DNA of 64,000 bases from Caulobacter sp. NIBR2454 (GTDB taxonomy: Bacteria > Pseudomonadota > Alphaproteobacteria > Caulobacterales > Caulobacteraceae), in NCBI RefSeq assembly GCF_027474405.1, contig NZ_CP114871.1, positions 2,117,001 to 2,181,000 of the forward strand, in the 5' to 3' direction. Below the pieces are notes generated by a model. That model did not search any database and was not told the DNA's origin. It worked only from the letters and a program-made list of their open reading frames with translations. Numbering within the stretch: the stretch's first letter is position 1; the number at the start of each line of letters is the position of its first letter. This document shows positions 27,444-36,578 of the stretch, in pieces. The position numbers and the translations under genes were made by a program.

Positions 27444-27586
27444 AAGTGATCCCCGTACGTCTTCCGACTGTCACTTAACAGGGAATCGACCCGCTACCGC
27501 AAGAACGGTCCGAGGGCCGCCTTATGGTTGATAAAATCTTAACAACTACTTTCGGTCGCTTCCGGGACTGATTCGCCTGACCTTCT

Positions 27587-29182
27587 ATGCCGTCCCGTTG
27601 GTCAGCGGGGCGAGCGGGCATGGCGCGGGAGGAGCGGGACGGCGGCGCGAGAGCCGTCGAACGGTCGCGCGCTACCGTCAGCGCAATCGGCTTGGCGGCT
27701 CAGGACGGCGCGGCTCGCGGCCCGACCCTCGCTCAAAAGGCGGTTCTGGCGGGTGTAATCTTGGCCATGACGGGACTGGCGATCAGCGACCTGAAGGTCG
27801 GCTGGATGATCCTCTACGGGCTGCTGTTCAGCGGCTTTGGCCTGTCGGTGGCGCTGCGGCTGGGCGCCATGCTGCTGGCCAGGCCGGGCGGGGCCTGGCG
27901 CCCCCGCGCCGACGACGACCTGCCGCACTACACCGTGATCGTGCCGCTCTACCAGGAGGCCGCCATGCTGCCTGGCGTGGTGGCGGCCATGCAGGCGATC
28001 GACTACCCCCGCGACCGATTGCAGGTGATCATCGCCGTGGAGGAAGACGACCTGGAGACCCAGGCGGCGATGGCGCGGCTTAGGACGCCCGCCTTCATCA
28101 GCATGATGATCGCCCCGCCGGGCTCGCCGCGCACCAAGCCACGAGCCTGCAACATCGCCCTGCAGCGGGCGCGGGGCCGGCTAGTGGTGGTGTTCGACGC
28201 CGAGGACCGGCCGCATCCGCAACAGCTTCGCGAGGCCGCCGCCCGCTTCGCGGCGGGGCCGCCAGACCTGGCGTGTCTTCAGGCGCCGCTCCGCATCGAC
28301 GCGGACCGGCGCTTCATTCCGGCCCAGTTCGCCGTGGAGTACGCGGTCCAGTTCGAGGTGTTCCTGCCCGCCCTGGCCCGGCTCGGCCTGCCGTTCCCTC
28401 TGGGCGGGACCAGCAATCACTTCCGGACGCGGGCCCTAAGGGAGGTGGGCGGATGGGACGCCCACAACGTCACAGAGGACGCGGACCTGGGTTTCCGGCT
28501 GGCGGCCAAGGGTTGGAAGCTGGGCATGCTGGCCTCGCCCACCTTCGAGCCCGCTCCTGTGACACTGACCGACTGGCTGCCGCAACGGGCGCGGTGGGTG
28601 AAGGGGCATATGCAGTCGTTCGGCGTGCATTCACGGCGGATGCTGGGCCAGTCGCCGAGGTTCAACGCCGCCCTGCTGGCGACGCTCGGTCTGTCCAGCC
28701 TGTCGGTGCTGCTTCACGGGCCGGCGGCGGCATGGATCATCGCGACGACCCTGGCGGGCTGGATGGCGGGAGACGCCCTGCCCGTCGCGGCGCGGGACCT
28801 GGCCCTGCTGCTGGCGGGATGGGCGGCTTCGGCGGGGTGCGGGGTGATCGGGTTGCGGCGCGCCGGATCACCGGTGCGGCCGCGCGATATCCTCATGGCG
28901 CCGCTGTACTGGCCGATGCTGTCCCTGGCGGCCGCGCATGCGGTCTGGCAGCTGATCAGGGCTCCCTATCACTGGGACAAGACGCGTCATTCGCCGGTCG
29001 AGGCCGCCGCCGGACTGGACGCCGCTTCGTCCTTGCGCGTATCAGCCGGAACATGGACAGCCAGAAACCCGCGGTGGCGGACACGCCCCTCGTCATGCGC
29101 ACCACCGCCTGGAGCGATTACGCCCTCCTCGACAGCGGCGACGGGCGCAAGCTGGAGCGCTACGGAAAGTACACGGTCGTAA
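27587..29182 (+). CDS. Family 2 glycosyltransferase, membrane-bound
   Basis: 531 residues as read. Two N-terminal membrane segments (about 48-95) precede a GT2 catalytic domain with YTVIVPLYQEAAMLPGVVAA, the DxD-like FDAEDRPHP, TEDADLGFRL and QRARWVKGHMQS (Q/RxxRW). C-terminal membrane segments follow. It resembles cellulose-synthase-like processive enzymes or exopolysaccharide transferases. The last 40-45 residues, after YHWDKTRHSP, are low in family-like sequence and overlap the next gene's first 88-130 bases in another frame. GTG/ATG starts near 27620 are alternatives. The product polymer is unknown. Confidence 0.85.
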   Translation: MPSRWSAGRAGMAREERDGGARAVERSRATVSAIGLAAQDGAARGPTLAQKAVLAGVILAMTGLAISDLKVGWMILYGLLFSGFGLSVALRLGAMLLARPGGAWRPRADDDLPHYTVIVPLYQEAAMLPGVVAAMQAIDYPRDRLQVIIAVEEDDLETQAAMARLRTPAFISMMIAPPGSPRTKPRACNIALQRARGRLVVVFDAEDRPHPQQLREAAARFAAGPPDLACLQAPLRIDADRRFIPAQFAVEYAVQFEVFLPALARLGLPFPLGGTSNHFRTRALREVGGWDAHNVTEDADLGFRLAAKGWKLGMLASPTFEPAPVTLTDWLPQRARWVKGHMQSFGVHSRRMLGQSPRFNAALLATLGLSSLSVLLHGPAAAWIIATTLAGWMAGDALPVAARDLALLLAGWAASAGCGVIGLRRAGSPVRPRDILMAPLYWPMLSLAAAHAVWQLIRAPYHWDKTRHSPVEAAAGLDAASSLRVSAGTWTARNPRWRTRPSSCAPPPGAITPSSTAATGASWSATESTRS

Positions 29183-29955
29183 GGCCCGAGCCGCAGTGCC
29201 TGTGGCGCCCGCGCCTGGACGCGTCGGTGTGGGACGCCGCCGATGCGGTGTTCGATCCCTCCGACGAGGAAGAGGCCGGCCGCTGGCGGTTCTCCAAGCC
29301 GCCGGCCGAGACCTGGCCGCTGGGCTGGGGCGACGTGCGCTTCCACGGCCGCTTCACAAACTTCCGCCACCTGGCCTTTTTCCCCGAGCAGGCGGCCAAC
29401 TGGGCCTGGATGGACGAGCGCATCCGCGCCGCCAAGCGGCCGCTGAAGGTGCTGAACCTGTTCGGCTACACCGGGGTCGCGTCGCTGGTCTGCGCGGCGG
29501 CGGGGGCCGAGGTCACCCATGTGGACGCCTCCAAGAAGGCCATCGGCTGGGCGCGCGAGAACGCGGCGCTGTCGAAGATGGAAGACAAGCCGATCCGCTG
29601 GATCTGCGAGGACGCGCGCAAGTTCGTCCAGCGCGAGGTGCGGCGCGGCAGCCAGTACGACGGCATCATCCTGGACCCGCCGAAGTTCGGCCGTGGCCCC
29701 AACAACGAGGTCTGGCGCCTGTTCGAGGGTCTGCCGGAATTCGCCAGCCTGTGCGCCGAAATCCTGTCGCCGGACGCCAACTTCCTGATCCTCAACGCCT
29801 ATGCCGCGCGGATCAGCGGGGCGGCGCTGTCGGGCCTGCTGGCCGAGCAGCTGGCGGGGCGGCCGGGCCGCATCGACTGGGGCGAGCTGGCCCTGGTGGA
29901 AGAGGCGCTGGATCGCCAGATCGGCCTGTCGTTCTTCGCGAGGTACGCGTCGTGA
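29053..29955 (+). CDS. Class I SAM-dependent methyltransferase, RlmI/RlmK-like
   Basis: 300 residues. A beta N-terminal part (DYALLDSGDGRKLERYGKYT) leads to FTNFRHLAFFPEQAANW and then the Rossmann methyltransferase core: LNLFGYTGVASLVCAAAGA (motif I), THVDASKKAIGWARENAALS and IILDPPKFGRGPNN (motif IV). This matches the 23S rRNA m5C/m7G-like methyltransferase group, but without the PUA domain of RlmI. The start may be ATG 29053 or ATG 29095; both lie inside the 3' end of the GT2 frame. The stop overlaps the next start (GTGA), so it is coupled to a second RNA methyltransferase. The RNA target is not known. Confidence 0.88.
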   Translation: MDSQKPAVADTPLVMRTTAWSDYALLDSGDGRKLERYGKYTVVRPEPQCLWRPRLDASVWDAADAVFDPSDEEEAGRWRFSKPPAETWPLGWGDVRFHGRFTNFRHLAFFPEQAANWAWMDERIRAAKRPLKVLNLFGYTGVASLVCAAAGAEVTHVDASKKAIGWARENAALSKMEDKPIRWICEDARKFVQREVRRGSQYDGIILDPPKFGRGPNNEVWRLFEGLPEFASLCAEILSPDANFLILNAYAARISGAALSGLLAEQLAGRPGRIDWGELALVEEALDRQIGLSFFARYAS

Positions 29956-30740
29956 ACCCCAAGGTCGTCACCTCCCTGTCCAACGCCACGGTGAAGGCCG
30001 TCCGCGCGCTGCATATGCGCAAGGAGCGCGAGGACACCGGCCTGTTCCTGGCCGAGGGCCTGAAGATCATCATCGAGGCGGTGGAGCTGGGTCATGCCCC
30101 GCGCATCCTGCTGTTTGGGCGCGACGCCGCCGATCACCCGATGCTGCAAAAGGCCGCCGACGCCACGGTGAAGGCCGGCGGCGAGGTGATCGAGGTCAAC
30201 CGCGACATTCTCGAAAAGGTCAGCCGCCGCGAGAACCCGCAGGCGGTGGTGGGCGTGTTCAAGCAGACCTTCGCCGAGCTTGATGCACTGGAACCGCAGA
30301 GCGCGCCCTGCTGGGTGGCGCTGCAGGCGGTGCGTGATCCGGGCAATCTGGGCACTATCGTGCGCACGGCGGACGCCGCCGGGTGCGGCGGGGTGATCCT
30401 GGTGGGCGACTGCTGCGATCCGTTCTCGGTCGAGGCGGTGCGGGCGACCATGGGCTCGATCTTCGCGGTGAAGATCGCCAAGGCCACGGTCGAGCAGTTC
30501 CTGGCCTATCGCCAGACCTGGGCGGGGTCGGTGGTGGGCACGCTGCTGACCGCGCAGGTGGATCACCGGCAGGCCGATTATCGCAAACCGACCATGATCC
30601 TGATGGGCAATGAGCAGCAGGGCCTTCCGCCCGAGCTGGCCGCCGCCTGCGACGTGAACGTGAAAATCCCCATGCGGGGGCGGGCTGATAGCCTGAACCT
30701 TTCGGTGGCGACGGGGATCATGATCTACGCCGCCACCTAG
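29952..30740 (+). CDS. TrmH/SpoU family RNA 2'-O-methyltransferase
   Basis: 262 residues from GTG. The N-terminal substrate-binding domain spans about 1-100 (LSNATVKAVRALHMRKERED). The SPOUT knot follows: motif 1 DPGNLGTIVRTADAAGCGG, motif 2 MILMGNEQQGLP and motif 3 ADSLNLSVATGIMIY. Such proteins methylate ribose 2'-OH groups in rRNA or tRNA; this arrangement is closest to RlmB/TsnR-like 23S rRNA enzymes. It overlaps the upstream methyltransferase by 4 bp and is probably co-transcribed with it. Confidence 0.93.
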   Translation: MNPKVVTSLSNATVKAVRALHMRKEREDTGLFLAEGLKIIIEAVELGHAPRILLFGRDAADHPMLQKAADATVKAGGEVIEVNRDILEKVSRRENPQAVVGVFKQTFAELDALEPQSAPCWVALQAVRDPGNLGTIVRTADAAGCGGVILVGDCCDPFSVEAVRATMGSIFAVKIAKATVEQFLAYRQTWAGSVVGTLLTAQVDHRQADYRKPTMILMGNEQQGLPPELAAACDVNVKIPMRGRADSLNLSVATGIMIYAAT

Positions 30741-30760
30741 GTTCGGGAGGGACCGCCGGC

Positions 30761-31351
30761 TTAGGCCGCGCGCTTCAGCTCGGTCACGGACGCCAGGGCG
30801 CTGGCGAGGCCCTTCTCACGTTGCTCGGGACCGACGGCGATGCCCTCGGCGCGGACGAACTCCACGTCGTGGATGCCGATGAAGCCGAAGATCGCCTTCA
30901 GATAGGGCTCCTGGAAGTCCATGCCGGCGGCCGGCTGGCCTTCGCCATAGAAGCCGCCCTTGGACAGGGCGACGATCACGCGCTTGCCGCCCGCCAGGCC
31001 TTCGACGCCGTTCGCGCCGTACTGGAAGGTCTTGCCGGCCACGAGGATGCGGTCGATCCAGGCCTTGAGCTGGCTGGAGATGGCGAAATTGTACATCGGG
31101 GCGCCGATGACCACCGTGTCGGCGGCCAGGAAGTCTTCGAGCACCTTGGCGCCGTCTTCCTGGTCGGCCTGAGGCGCGGCCCCGCCGAGATAGGCGGCGG
31201 ACAGGTGCGCGATGGGATCGGCGGCCAGGTCACGATAGATGACCTTGGTGGCCGGCGCGTCGTTGGTGATGGCGGTCGCGATGGCGGCCGAGACCTGGCG
31301 GCTGATGGAATTGTCGCCCAGGATCGAAGAGTCGATGTGCAGCAGAGACAT
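30761..31351 (-). CDS. azoR: FMN-dependent NADH-azoreductase
   Basis: 196 residues beginning [20 protein letters not shown], a flavodoxin-like fold with the FMN phosphate loop. The AzoR motif [17 protein letters not shown] is present, as is a later [18 protein letters not shown]. AzoR enzymes reduce quinones and azo compounds with NADH, probably as a defence against electrophiles. GGAAGG lies seven bases before ATG 31351. It is divergent from an HxlR-type regulator, the usual partner that derepresses azoreductase genes in response to quinones. Confidence 0.93.
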   Translation of the reverse strand: MSLLHIDSSILGDNSISRQVSAAIATAITNDAPATKVIYRDLAADPIAHLSAAYLGGAAPQADQEDGAKVLEDFLAADTVVIGAPMYNFAISSQLKAWIDRILVAGKTFQYGANGVEGLAGGKRVIVALSKGGFYGEGQPAAGMDFQEPYLKAIFGFIGIHDVEFVRAEGIAVGPEQREKGLASALASVTELKRAA

Positions 31352-31372
31352 TGGAAAACCTTCCCTCAAATT

Positions 31373-31389
31373 GGATCGGTAACCGAACC
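31373..31389. promoter_or_regulatory. Palindrome in the azoR-hxlR control region
   Basis: GGATCGGTAACCGAACC is an imperfect palindrome (one mismatch between 8-bp arms), 22 bp upstream of the azoR ATG and within the shared divergent region. It is a reasonable operator candidate for the HxlR-type regulator, but I see only one copy. Confidence 0.35.
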
Positions 31390-31563
31390 TGCTGCCGATT
31401 AAGTACCTCCGCTTTCGACCCACAAGAACGCACAAATCTGGTGCTGGGGCACAGGTTTGAGACCCAGGCACATGGATGTGCCCGCTGGCGCTGCGCCAAG
31501 CCCTTGAGTAGGCTGGATTTGTTCCTAAGTTCCTTTTCCCGCCTGTCGAAGAACGCCGCTCCG

Positions 31564-31947
31564 ATGACCGAAAAAAATGTCGCCTACTCCCCCTCCGCCT
31601 GCCGCCCGGTGACGGACGTGCTGTCACTGATCGGCGACAAGTGGACGGTGCTGATCGTCATGCTGCTGGCCGACGGCCCCCGCCGGTTCAACGAGCTGAA
31701 GCGAATGGTGGACGGCATCTCGCAGCGGATGCTGACCCTGACCCTGCGCAATCTGGAGCGGGACGGTCTGGTGACGCGGACGGTGTTCCCAACGGTGCCC
31801 CCGCGCGTGGACTATGAGCTGACGCCGCTGGGCCAGTCGCTGAAGGAGCCGGTCGCGGCCCTGGGCCAATGGGCGCACGCGAACAAGCTGGAGATGGACC
31901 TGGCGCGGGCCGAGTTCGACCGTCGGGCGACGGACGCGGCGGCGTAG
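31564..31947 (+). CDS. HxlR family transcriptional regulator
   Basis: 127 residues. The winged helix has [40 protein letters not shown] and a wing ending in [17 protein letters not shown] cysteine at residue 13 sits in the YSPSACRPV stretch, where quinone-sensing HxlR/YodB/QorR proteins carry a redox-active cysteine. It is divergent from azoR, so it probably represses the azoreductase and is inactivated by quinones or related oxidants. Effector inferred. Confidence 0.92.
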   Translation: MTEKNVAYSPSACRPVTDVLSLIGDKWTVLIVMLLADGPRRFNELKRMVDGISQRMLTLTLRNLERDGLVTRTVFPTVPPRVDYELTPLGQSLKEPVAALGQWAHANKLEMDLARAEFDRRATDAAA

Positions 31948-31967
31948 AGGCCTGCCCAAATTCGTCT

Positions 31968-31988
31968 TCCTCGCCCTTGTGGCGAGGA
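31968..31988. repeat. Intergenic hairpin TCCTCGCC-CTTGT-GGCGAGGA
   Basis: A perfect 8-bp stem with a 5-base loop, 21 bases past the hxlR stop, followed by CCAGAAACGC. No T-run follows, so it is not a standard terminator. The form resembles dispersed palindromic repeats common in alphaproteobacterial intergenic DNA. Confidence 0.6.
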
Positions 31989-32062
31989 TCCAGAAACGCT
32001 GAGGTCCGGGGTTCATGAGGCGGCGGCGCTGCGCTCTTTCCCACCAATGCGGAGTCTCTGGG

Positions 32063-32083
32063 CCCTAGGCACAAGGCCTAGGG
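32063..32083. repeat. Intergenic hairpin CCCTAGGC-ACAAG-GCCTAGGG
   Basis: A perfect 8-bp stem with a 5-base loop, the second such element in this gene-free region. CTAG-containing palindromes of this form are a known type of alphaproteobacterial intergenic repeat. Function unknown. Confidence 0.6.
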
Positions 32084-32377
32084 TGACGGGGATTGATAGG
32101 CACGGCTTCGCACCCCCACGGGAAACCCGGAAGGTGATGGGAGGGCTGCGGAGCGTTCGAACGGCTCGATGTAGGGTTGGAGTTGCAGGAAAGACGTCCG
32201 GCGCCCCGCGCGGATCCTTGTCGTGGACGCTGCGATCGACGCCTTCGATGAGCAGGAAACCCGGCGTCGTCGGCCCCCAGGGGGAGTCCGCTCCCGCCGC
32301 AACGAGACACGTGGCCACGCGCCCTCCCCGCGACGGGATGGGAGAAGTTTAGGCGAAGCTGACCCAGCGCGGACAAG

Positions 32378-34819
32378 TCACGTGCCGCGCGGCTTGGCTC
32401 TGGCCGTTGGGGCCGTGTTGGCGGGATCGTCGGGCCAGACGTGGCGGGGATAGCGGCCCTTCATCTCGCTTTTGACCGCCTTCCATGAGCCCGCCCAGAA
32501 GCCGGGCAGGTCCTTGGTGATCTGGATGGGTCGGTGAGCCGGCGACAGCAGGGCCAGGGTCAGGGGCACGCGCCCTCCCCCAACCGACGGATGGGTCGAA
32601 AGGCCGAACAACTCCTGCACGCGCACATCGATGCGGGGGCCGCCCTCGGCCGCATAGTCGATGCGGAAGTTGTTGCCGGTGGGGGCGGTCCAGCGAGACG
32701 GCGCGGCGGCGTCCATCTTCCTTTGCAGGTCCCAAGGGATCAGGGTCTTGAGCGCCTCGGCCAGGGCGTGGTCGGGGATGTCGGCCAGGGACGACTTGCC
32801 CGACAGCAGCGGGGCGAGCCAGTCGTCGAGCTGCTCGACCAAGGCCGCGTCGGATAGGTCGGGCCAGGAGTCGTCGAGATCGCGCAGGAAGGCGGCCTGG
32901 GCGCGCAAGGCGTCCGACGCCTCGCCGAACTTCAGGACCGACAGACCTTCGCTGCGCACCTTGTCCATCAGGGCGCCGGCGATCATGGCCGGGTCAGGTT
33001 TTTCGATCAGCCGCTCCTCCACCACCAGCTTGCCCAGGCGCAGCAGGCGGCGGGCGCGGACGCGGCCCTTCGCGTCGGGCTCCAGGCGGTCTTCGGCCAC
33101 CAGGCGATCGGCGAAGGCGGCGCGCAGGGTGATCTCGTCCAGGGGCGCGGCCAGCAGGATGCGGTCACGGGCGTCGCCGCCCCCCAGTTCGCCCACCGCC
33201 AGCCACTTCTCGCGCGCCAGGGCGTCGGTGGCCTCCAGATAGACGCCGCGGCCGTTGGCCAGTTGAAACTCTCCCGCCGGGCCACGGGCGCGTGCGACAC
33301 GCTCGGGGAAGGCCTCGGCCAGCAGCAGGGCGTCGTCGAGGGGCTCGGCGGCGGACGACTTGCCGGAGGCCTTTGCCCAGCGGGCGGCCAGGGTCCTGGC
33401 GTCGCGGGCGCGAGGACTTCCATCACGACCCAAGGCTTCGAGGCGGTGACGCAGGTCGACATCGCGGCCACCCAGCGCCTGTTCGCTGAGCACGGCGGCG
33501 ATGGTCGCGGCGCGCTCGGCCTGGCCCGAGGCGGCGCCGCGCAGGACCATGTGCGCCAGACGCGGGGCCAGCGGCAGGTCGCCCAGACGCTCGCCGTGTG
33601 GCGTGAGGGCGCCGTTGTCGTCCAGAGCGTTGAGCCGGCGCAACAGGGTTCGGGCCTCGTTGAAAGCCGCGGTCGGCGGCGGGTCGAGGAAGGTCAGCCC
33701 CTCCGCCCCCTTGGCGCCCCAGCGGGCGAGGTCCAGGGCCAAGCCTGACAGGTCGGCCTCCAGGATCTCGGGCTTGCCGAAGGGCGGCAGGGCGCGCGTC
33801 TCGGCCTCGTCCCACAGGCGGTAGCAGACGCCAGGCTCGGTGCGGCCGGCGCGACCCCGGCGCTGGTCGGCGGCGGAGCGGCTGACGCGGACGGTGTCGA
33901 GGCGGGTGAGGCCGCTGGCCGGGTCGAAGCGCGGCACGCGGGCCAAGCCGCAGTCGATGACAACGCGCACGCCCTGGATCGTCAGGGACGTCTCGGCGAT
34001 GGAGGTGGCCAACACCACCTTGCGCCGCCCTGGCACCGCGGGGCCGATGGCGCGATCCTGCACGGCGGGATCAAGGGCGCCGTAGAGGGGTGCGACGTCA
34101 ACGTCCGGCCGACGCAGGCGCTCCTTCAGCAGGGTCTCGGTGCGGCGTATCTCGCCCTGGCCCGGCAGGAAGACGAGCACCGAGCCGCCCTCCTCCGCCA
34201 GAGCCCGCTCGACGGCGCGGGCGACGCGCTCCTCCAGCCGCAGACGGTCGTCTCGGCCCAGATAGCGGGTGTCGACAGGGAACATCCGCCCCTGGCTCTC
34301 GACCACCGGCGCGTCCCCCAGATGGGCGGCGATGCGGGCGCCGTCGAGGGTGGCGGACATGACCAGCACCCGCAGGTCGTCACGCAGCACCCCCTGAGCG
34401 TCGCGGGCCAGGGCGAGGCCCAGGTCGGCGTCGAGGCTGCGCTCGTGGAACTCGTCGAACAGGACCGCCGCCACGCCGTCGAGGCCGGGGTCGTCCAGAA
34501 TCATCCGGGTGAAGACGCCCTCGGTGACCACCTCGATCCGGGTGCGGGCGCTCACCCTTGACTGCAGGCGCACGCGATAGCCGACGGTCTCGCCCACCGG
34601 CTCGCCCAGGCTCTGGGCCATGCGCTCGGCGGCGGCGCGGGCGGCGAGACGGCGTGGCTCGAGCAGCACGATCTTGCGACCGCCGATCCACGGCTGATCG
34701 AGCAGCGCCAAGGGGACGCGCGTGGTTTTGCCCGCGCCAGGCGGCGCCACCAGAACAGCGCAGCACGTATTGTGCAGCACCGCCTGCAATCTCGGCAAAA
34801 CCTCTTCGATCGGAAGCAT
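32378..34819 (-). CDS. hrpB: ATP-dependent helicase HrpB
   Basis: 813 residues beginning MLPIEEVLPRLQAVLHNTCC. DEAH/DExH helicase motifs are I APPGAGKTTRVPLALLD, II DEFHERS, III SATLDG and VI DQRRGRAGRTEPG, followed by the HrpB-specific C-terminal domain (about 680-800). HrpB is a bacterial DEAH-box helicase whose RNA or DNA target is not settled. The frame is open 96 bases further upstream, but ATG 34819 matches the family start. It stands alone between the gene-free region and a divergent permease. Confidence 0.94.
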   Translation of the reverse strand: MLPIEEVLPRLQAVLHNTCCAVLVAPPGAGKTTRVPLALLDQPWIGGRKIVLLEPRRLAARAAAERMAQSLGEPVGETVGYRVRLQSRVSARTRIEVVTEGVFTRMILDDPGLDGVAAVLFDEFHERSLDADLGLALARDAQGVLRDDLRVLVMSATLDGARIAAHLGDAPVVESQGRMFPVDTRYLGRDDRLRLEERVARAVERALAEEGGSVLVFLPGQGEIRRTETLLKERLRRPDVDVAPLYGALDPAVQDRAIGPAVPGRRKVVLATSIAETSLTIQGVRVVIDCGLARVPRFDPASGLTRLDTVRVSRSAADQRRGRAGRTEPGVCYRLWDEAETRALPPFGKPEILEADLSGLALDLARWGAKGAEGLTFLDPPPTAAFNEARTLLRRLNALDDNGALTPHGERLGDLPLAPRLAHMVLRGAASGQAERAATIAAVLSEQALGGRDVDLRHRLEALGRDGSPRARDARTLAARWAKASGKSSAAEPLDDALLLAEAFPERVARARGPAGEFQLANGRGVYLEATDALAREKWLAVGELGGGDARDRILLAAPLDEITLRAAFADRLVAEDRLEPDAKGRVRARRLLRLGKLVVEERLIEKPDPAMIAGALMDKVRSEGLSVLKFGEASDALRAQAAFLRDLDDSWPDLSDAALVEQLDDWLAPLLSGKSSLADIPDHALAEALKTLIPWDLQRKMDAAAPSRWTAPTGNNFRIDYAAEGGPRIDVRVQELFGLSTHPSVGGGRVPLTLALLSPAHRPIQITKDLPGFWAGSWKAVKSEMKGRYPRHVWPDDPANTAPTARAKPRGT

Positions 34820-34959
34820 TAGGCCCTGTACCCGGCCCACACAGCCACGCCAAGCAGGGCGCCGTCGTGCTTGACGCTTGACCGGACGCGACCAAGTCGC
34901 CACGGTCCGCCCCACGTCTTATCGCGGCGGGGGAGCCGCGGGGATTTTCAGGAGGAAAT

Positions 34960-36498
34960 ATGTGGCGCGTTAAGCCGCTCGACGCGATTCTGGCGACCGC
35001 ACAAAAGAAGTCGCTTCATCGCTCTCTAGGTCTGTTCCAGCTCACCCTGCTCGGTATCGGCGGGATCATCGGCACCGGCATCTTCGTGCTGACCGCCGAA
35101 GCGGCCCAAAAGGCCGGACCTGGGATGCTGATCTCTTTCGTCATCGCTGGGTTCGTCTGCGCGGTCGCCGCGCTCTGCTATTCAGAACTGGCCTCGATGG
35201 TGCCGGTTTCCGGCTCGGCCTACACCTATTCCTACGCGGTCATGGGCGAGTTCATCGCCTGGCTGGTGGGTTGGGCGCTCATCCTTGAATACGCCGTGGC
35301 GGCCAGCGCCGTAGCGGTGGGGTGGTCCGGCTATCTCGTAGGCCTGCTCGAAAACTCGATCGGCTTCGTCATACCCACGGCCCTGGCCAATGGGCCATAC
35401 GCCGGCGGCATCCTGAACCTGCCCGCCGTGCTGATCGCCGCCGCCGTGACCGCGCTGCTGGTCCGTGGCACCACTGAAAGCGCCACGGTCAACGCCGTGC
35501 TGGTGGCCATCAAGGTCACCGCCCTGGCCCTGTTCGTGATCCTGGCCATGCCGCTGATGAAGCAGGAGAACTTCGCTCCGTTCGCTCCGCTCGGCACGCC
35601 GGGCATCATCGGCGCCGCGGCCTCGATCTTCTTCGCCTATGTCGGCTTCGACGCCGTCTCCACGGCGGCGGAAGAGACCAAGAACCCGCAACGCAACGTC
35701 CCGCTGGCCCTGATCGGCTCGCTGGTCATCTGCACGATCTTCTACCTGCTGGTCGCCAGCGGCGCGATCGGCGCATACGGCGCTCAACCGCTGTTCGGCC
35801 CCACGGGCGAGGTCCTGCCTCCGGGTTCGCGCGCTCTGGCCGACCAGTGCGCCAGCATCGCCGCCGGCGCTCAGGAACCCCTCGTCTGTTCGCGTGAAGC
35901 CCTGGCTCACGTGCTGCGCGAGATCGGCTATCCGTCGATCGGCAACCTGCTGGGCCTGGCGGCCTTCCTGGCCCTGCCTTCGGTCATTCTCATGATGATC
36001 TACGGCCAGACCCGCCTGTTCTTCGTGATGTCGCGCGACGGTCTGCTTCCGGCGGTCCTGAGCAAGGTCCACCCGAAGTACCGGACGCCGCACGTGGTGA
36101 CGATGTTCACCGGCGTGGGCGTGATGATCGCGGCGGCCTTCTTCCCGGTCGGCAAGCTGGCGGACATCTCCAACTCCGGCACCCTGTTCGCCTTCCTGGC
36201 GGTGTCTGTCACCGTCCTGATGCTGCGGGTGAAGGATCCGAGCCGTCACCGTCCCTTCAAGACCCCGCTGGTTTGGGTCGTGGCGCCTATCGCCGCCCTC
36301 GGCTGCATCGTGCTCTTCTGGTTCCTGCCGCCGGAAGCCAAACTGGTGTTCCCGATCTGGTCGGCGATCGGCCTGCTGATCTATTTCAGCTACGGCTATC
36401 GCAAGAGCCACGTGGGTCGCGGGATCGTCGATGTTCCCGAGCTGGACCCCGACGCCCCGCCCTCGCAGGCGGAAGCCATCGGCGCTCCGAAGAAGTAG
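34960..36498 (+). CDS. APC family amino acid permease
   Basis: 512 residues with 12 or more membrane segments. The early motif LGLFQLTLLGIGGIIGTGIF and the second YTYSYAVMGEFIAWLVGWAL are typical of the CAT-like APC branch (YfnA type). AGGAGG lies four bases before ATG, a strong ribosome site. It probably imports basic or branched amino acids; substrate cannot be read. A clear intrinsic terminator follows at 36521-36554, so it is monocistronic. Confidence 0.9.
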   Translation: MWRVKPLDAILATAQKKSLHRSLGLFQLTLLGIGGIIGTGIFVLTAEAAQKAGPGMLISFVIAGFVCAVAALCYSELASMVPVSGSAYTYSYAVMGEFIAWLVGWALILEYAVAASAVAVGWSGYLVGLLENSIGFVIPTALANGPYAGGILNLPAVLIAAAVTALLVRGTTESATVNAVLVAIKVTALALFVILAMPLMKQENFAPFAPLGTPGIIGAAASIFFAYVGFDAVSTAAEETKNPQRNVPLALIGSLVICTIFYLLVASGAIGAYGAQPLFGPTGEVLPPGSRALADQCASIAAGAQEPLVCSREALAHVLREIGYPSIGNLLGLAAFLALPSVILMMIYGQTRLFFVMSRDGLLPAVLSKVHPKYRTPHVVTMFTGVGVMIAAAFFPVGKLADISNSGTLFAFLAVSVTVLMLRVKDPSRHRPFKTPLVWVVAPIAALGCIVLFWFLPPEAKLVFPIWSAIGLLIYFSYGYRKSHVGRGIVDVPELDPDAPPSQAEAIGAPKK

Positions 36499-36520
36499 TC
36501 TGCTTCAGAGCTAAAGACGG

Positions 36521-36554
36521 AAAGGCCCGGGTTCGTCCCGGGCCTTTTCTTTTG
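36521..36554 (+). terminator. Rho-independent terminator after the permease
   Basis: GGCCCGGG-TTCGT-CCCGGGCC stem, with A-rich sequence before it and TTTTCTTTT after it. It ends the permease transcript 26 bases past its stop and insulates the MBL gene. Confidence 0.9.
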
Positions 36555-36578
36555 AGCTGAGGTCGCCATGTTGGGGGC

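Larger units (their letters stand above)
31948..32377. other. 430-bp gene-free region with two hairpin repeats
   Basis: Nothing here looks like a gene: the open frames lack family-like sequence. The left third holds two short inverted repeats (31968-31988 and 32063-32083). The remainder, GC-rich with no clear promoter for hrpB (which is transcribed toward it), may be decayed coding sequence or spacer. Confidence 0.55.

Noticed and set aside
31351..31627. Longer azoR reading frame starting at 31627
   Set aside because: The extra 92 residues are basic and unlike AzoR, cross the divergent regulator's start, and ATG 31351 has a good ribosome site directly before the AzoR N-terminus.
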